Shown piece after piece: positions 61,735 to 64,000 of a stretch of 64,000 nucleotides of DNA; the first letter of the stretch is position 1, and every line of letters starts with the position of its first letter. The stretch is from JAPOKJ01 sp031421635 (GTDB taxonomy: Bacteria; Pseudomonadota; Gammaproteobacteria; Burkholderiales; Burkholderiaceae_E), in assembly GCA_031421635.1 (NCBI GenBank), contig JANOPA010000106.1, forward strand, positions 1 through 64,000, in the 5' to 3' direction. The notes under the pieces were generated by a model, which saw only the letters and a program-made list of their open reading frames with translations, was not told the DNA's origin and made no database searches. The translations under genes were made by a program, and so were the position numbers.

Positions 61735-62353
61735 GTTTTCCTTAATTTTGCAATTGACGGCAAGCACCCTAGGCCTACAGGCTTGTACCGTATTTCCTGA
61801 TTCACCACCGGCGATGCTGTATGCCTTGGAGGTACCTGCCGCCACGTCCAGCACTGCCTGCGCCTTGAAATTCTCGCTGCGAGAGGTTCGCTTGCCGGGC
61901 TACATGGATCGCGCTGAGGTGGTTCTGTCCAACCAAGACAACCTAGTCAAGGTTAGCGCCCAGCAGCTTTGGGCCGCTCCGTTGTCAAAAGAAATGGCGC
62001 GCTTGTTCGCGGTGGGACTAAGCGAAAGGCTCAGTGGGAGCCGACTTCTGCCTTATCCTTTGCGCCAGCTTGAACAACCCGATCATCTCTTGTCCCTTGA
62101 ACTCGTGAGCTTTTCCAGTGCGAACGACCGTGTGAGTGTCCAGTACACTCTCGCAGCACACGAACTCAATCAAAGCTCAACGGCGAAATTACCCAAAATC
62201 ACTGTTCCTATGAAATTCAATTATTCAAGCCAGATCAGCGACACCTCTAGAAACCGAACAGACGGCGCTTTAATGGCGAGGCGCCTCGGCGAATCGCTCG
62301 GGAAGGCCCTCGAATACTTCTCTGAGGAATTGACGAGGCAAGTTTGTCGTTAA
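61721..62353 (+). CDS. ABC-type transport auxiliary lipoprotein (PqiC-like)
   Basis: 210 residues from the ATG at 61721, preceded by GGAAATAAAG. The lipobox LGLQAC at residues 17-22 predicts outer-membrane lipoprotein processing. The rest (FSLREVRLPGYMDRAEVVLS; LAAPLSKEMARLF-like AAPLSKEMARLFAVGLSERL) matches the PqiC/DUF330 auxiliary lipoproteins of MCE systems. It would link the MCE tube to the outer membrane. It overlaps the MCE gene by 14 bases and ends the operon. Confidence 0.86.
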   Translation: MSKSKFSLILQLTASTLGLQACTVFPDSPPAMLYALEVPAATSSTACALKFSLREVRLPGYMDRAEVVLSNQDNLVKVSAQQLWAAPLSKEMARLFAVGLSERLSGSRLLPYPLRQLEQPDHLLSLELVSFSSANDRVSVQYTLAAHELNQSSTAKLPKITVPMKFNYSSQISDTSRNRTDGALMARRLGESLGKALEYFSEELTRQVCR

Positions 62354-62556
62354 GCAAACACTTTTCAAGTCTTGTGGAATGGGCTCTTCGCGAGGTTTTC
62401 AGCCCTCTTGGATTCTCTTTGTAGGGCAAAATAGATCGCCAAAATGTCAACAATTTCCTTGGCTGACCTGCTCTGCGCAGGCAACATCAGTCACCTTTAT
62501 TTTACCGAGCTAGTCAATGGACACAGTGTTTAGCTCTCACTAGTCTGCGAGTTTCA

Positions 62557-63837
62557 ATGGCATCGGGCGTTGCGTTCATACTAATTCTGCTTTACACAAC
62601 GTTGTTCTTCATTCGGCCGCAGGACTATATTGCCGGGCTGAGTGAATGGTCACCGCTTGTGATTTGCCTATGGACGGCCGTACTTTTTTGGATTCTAGTT
62701 CCCAAAAAGCGCTTTGTGCTTCCTCAGTTTCTGCTTCTTGTTGGCCTAGCTTTCTCGATCTTCATGTCCCTCCTTCTTTTTGGATGGACTGGGGGTGCTT
62801 TTAAGTTGACGGCTGATTTCTTCCAGGTAATTGCCTACTTTGCACTGCTTGTCCACGTAGTGGACTCGGTAAAGCGATTCAAAATTTTCTTCGGCTTGGT
62901 TATCGCTTGTGCCCTGGTTTATGTTCTTCACGGTTATGTTCAAATCACGAACGGGATTGCGTGGACCGGCGTGAGCCCGGTTGCCAACCGCATCCGCTAT
63001 GTCGGTGCATTTAACGACCCTAACGATCTTGGAATGGCCTTCGCGGTTGCCTTTGGCTTATCAACCTACTTCTATCGTAAGCAAGCAGGATTTTTCTCAA
63101 AGTTAGTCGGTTTTACTGTCGCTGGCATCATACTTTACGGCGTCTTTCTGACAAACTCACGGGGCACTTTTCTCAGCGTTGCAGCCGTCATATTTCTGAT
63201 CGGCTACCTCAAGTATGGTCGGATCGCAGCCATACTTCTGGGACCGGTAATTATCGCTTTGATGCTGGCAGTGGCGCCGAGCCGAATGGACACCATCGAT
63301 GATGATTCATCACGGGAGCGTGTGGAGGCTTGGTTCGAGGGCTGGCAAATGTTCAAGTCACACCCGTTTTTTGGTGTGGGGCGCGACCAATTTAAGGATT
63401 TCAATCACATTACCGCACATAACTCGTTCGTTTTAGCGTACTCCGAGATTGGATTTATTGGCTATTTTTTCTGGTTTGCCTTGTTTCTAGTCTCGGCCGC
63501 ACAGCTTTATCATTGCCTGAAAATAATTCGTTTGAAGCTAAAGTCGGCAAAAGATGACGACCTAAAGACGCTCAAGAATTTTCAGAGTCTGGGGCTTTCA
63601 ATAATGTATGCGTACATAGGTGCACTGGTTTGTATTTTCTTTTTGTCGCGCAGCTATGCGACGATCACCTACATGCTGTTAGGCTTAATTGGCGCGTATT
63701 ACCACTTTATTTTGAAGAATATTCCAGAAACAAAAGTGATATACCTCAGAAGCTATTGGCGAACATGCTTTTTTGCTTCAGCTAGTTCGATTGTCTTTTT
63801 CGTTATCCTCACAAAAATTTTACTCATCCTCCAGTAA
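62557..63837 (+). CDS. O-antigen ligase/polymerase (Wzy-like) family membrane protein
   Basis: 426 residues with ten to twelve membrane segments. The family's central blocks are present: VGAFNDPNDLGMAFAVAFG, FLTNSRGTFLSVAAVIF, and the large loop with FEGWQMFKSHPFFGVGRDQF and HNSFVLAYSEIGFIGY. Such proteins polymerise or ligate polysaccharide repeats at the periplasmic face, and related ones occur in exosortase-linked exopolysaccharide loci. No strong ribosome binding site precedes the ATG. The 200 bases before it show no gene. Confidence 0.85.
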   Translation: MASGVAFILILLYTTLFFIRPQDYIAGLSEWSPLVICLWTAVLFWILVPKKRFVLPQFLLLVGLAFSIFMSLLLFGWTGGAFKLTADFFQVIAYFALLVHVVDSVKRFKIFFGLVIACALVYVLHGYVQITNGIAWTGVSPVANRIRYVGAFNDPNDLGMAFAVAFGLSTYFYRKQAGFFSKLVGFTVAGIILYGVFLTNSRGTFLSVAAVIFLIGYLKYGRIAAILLGPVIIALMLAVAPSRMDTIDDDSSRERVEAWFEGWQMFKSHPFFGVGRDQFKDFNHITAHNSFVLAYSEIGFIGYFFWFALFLVSAAQLYHCLKIIRLKLKSAKDDDLKTLKNFQSLGLSIMYAYIGALVCIFFLSRSYATITYMLLGLIGAYYHFILKNIPETKVIYLRSYWRTCFFASASSIVFFVILTKILLILQ

Positions 63838-63852
63838 TTTTTCGGAGCATGT

Positions 63853-64000
63853 ATGGCACTTCGCATCGCCAAGTTAGTTTTGATTTGTCTCACGGCGCAG
63901 CGGGCATACTTAATCTATGCCGGGCTTTTCGTGCTTTCAACTATCGTACCCGGGTTCGAAGCGCATGCTCAGACGGCCCAAAGAAGGGTTAACGTTGGAA
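63853..64000 (+). CDS. exported protein, N-terminal part (cut by the window edge)
   Basis: 49 codons to the edge. The ATG at 63853 has GGAG five bases upstream, 16 bases after the Wzy-like gene. The N-terminus is a long signal peptide (LRIAKLVLICLTAQ ... YAGLFVLSTIVPG, cleavage after EAHAQ). Too little of the mature protein is present to name a family. The position suggests a secreted or outer-membrane part of a polysaccharide system. Confidence 0.7.
   Translation, partial: MALRIAKLVLICLTAQRAYLIYAGLFVLSTIVPGFEAHAQTAQRRVNVG

Overview
The window is a gene-dense bacterial chromosome segment of moderately high GC, with short intergenic gaps and many translationally coupled genes. The gene content points to a Burkholderiales-type betaproteobacterium: two Bug-family (TctC-like) binding proteins, a TctCBA transporter behind an IclR regulator, a DUF2889 protein, a CaiB/BaiF CoA-transferase, an AidB-like acyl-CoA dehydrogenase and a PEP-CTERM (exosortase) protein behind a sigma-54-type promoter. 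The genus cannot be fixed from the sequence alone. No rRNA, tRNA, plasmid origin, intact prophage or intact transposase was found.

Layout. 1-12.1 kb is an acyl-CoA catabolism region: a CoA-transferase with the start of a second CaiB domain (cut by the window edge), an acyl-CoA dehydrogenase, three enoyl-CoA hydratase/isomerases, a NUDT19-like Nudix hydrolase and a single-chain biotin-dependent acyl-CoA carboxylase. 12.1-12.8 kb is a wrecked defence locus: a decayed CRISPR array joined to a chimeric ORF made of a WYL-regulator N-terminus and a DinD/BRO-like fragment. 13-17 kb holds a zinc alcohol dehydrogenase converging on a Rieske ferredoxin gene and a sulfonate/nitrate-type ABC importer. 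17.2-19.2 kb has two alpha/beta hydrolases, and 19.3-24.2 kb a complete livKHMGF importer. 24.2-28 kb carries Sua5/TsaC and purK, purE and purC. 28-38.7 kb mixes an HCCA-isomerase-like gene, an MFS exporter with a damaged 5' end, an HtrA-like protease, hydrolases, an AidB-like dehydrogenase and a PEP-CTERM SGNH hydrolase. 38.7-48.8 kb has an acyltransferase, a broken aspartate dehydrogenase, a class C beta-lactamase-like hydrolase, glpD, a cold-shock gene, hyi plus a DadA-like oxidase, an SDR, a PCu(A)C chaperone and psd. 48.8-58.5 kb has the iclR-tctCBA unit and a six-gene unit joining a Bug protein, an acylating aldehyde dehydrogenase, a thioesterase and modABC. 58.7-62.4 kb is an Mla/Pqi-type lipid-transport operon. 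The window ends with an O-antigen-ligase-like protein and the start of an exported protein.

How the genes work together. Much of the window takes up carboxylates, amino acids or sulfonates (Liv, Tct/Bug and Ssu-type transport) and processes acyl-CoAs. Envelope functions (MlaEFD plus lipoprotein, Psd, acyltransferase, Wzy-like protein, PEP-CTERM protein) form a second theme.

The most unusual feature is the amount of decay in otherwise compact DNA. I see a truncated CRISPR array whose repeat supplies the stop codon of a chimeric ORF, two genes with central deletions (an exported alpha/beta hydrolase and aspartate dehydrogenase), a YwqK-like gene spread over three frames at A-runs, a truncated LysR gene, an MFS gene whose first membrane segment is out of frame, and a dispersed REP-like hairpin element in three places.
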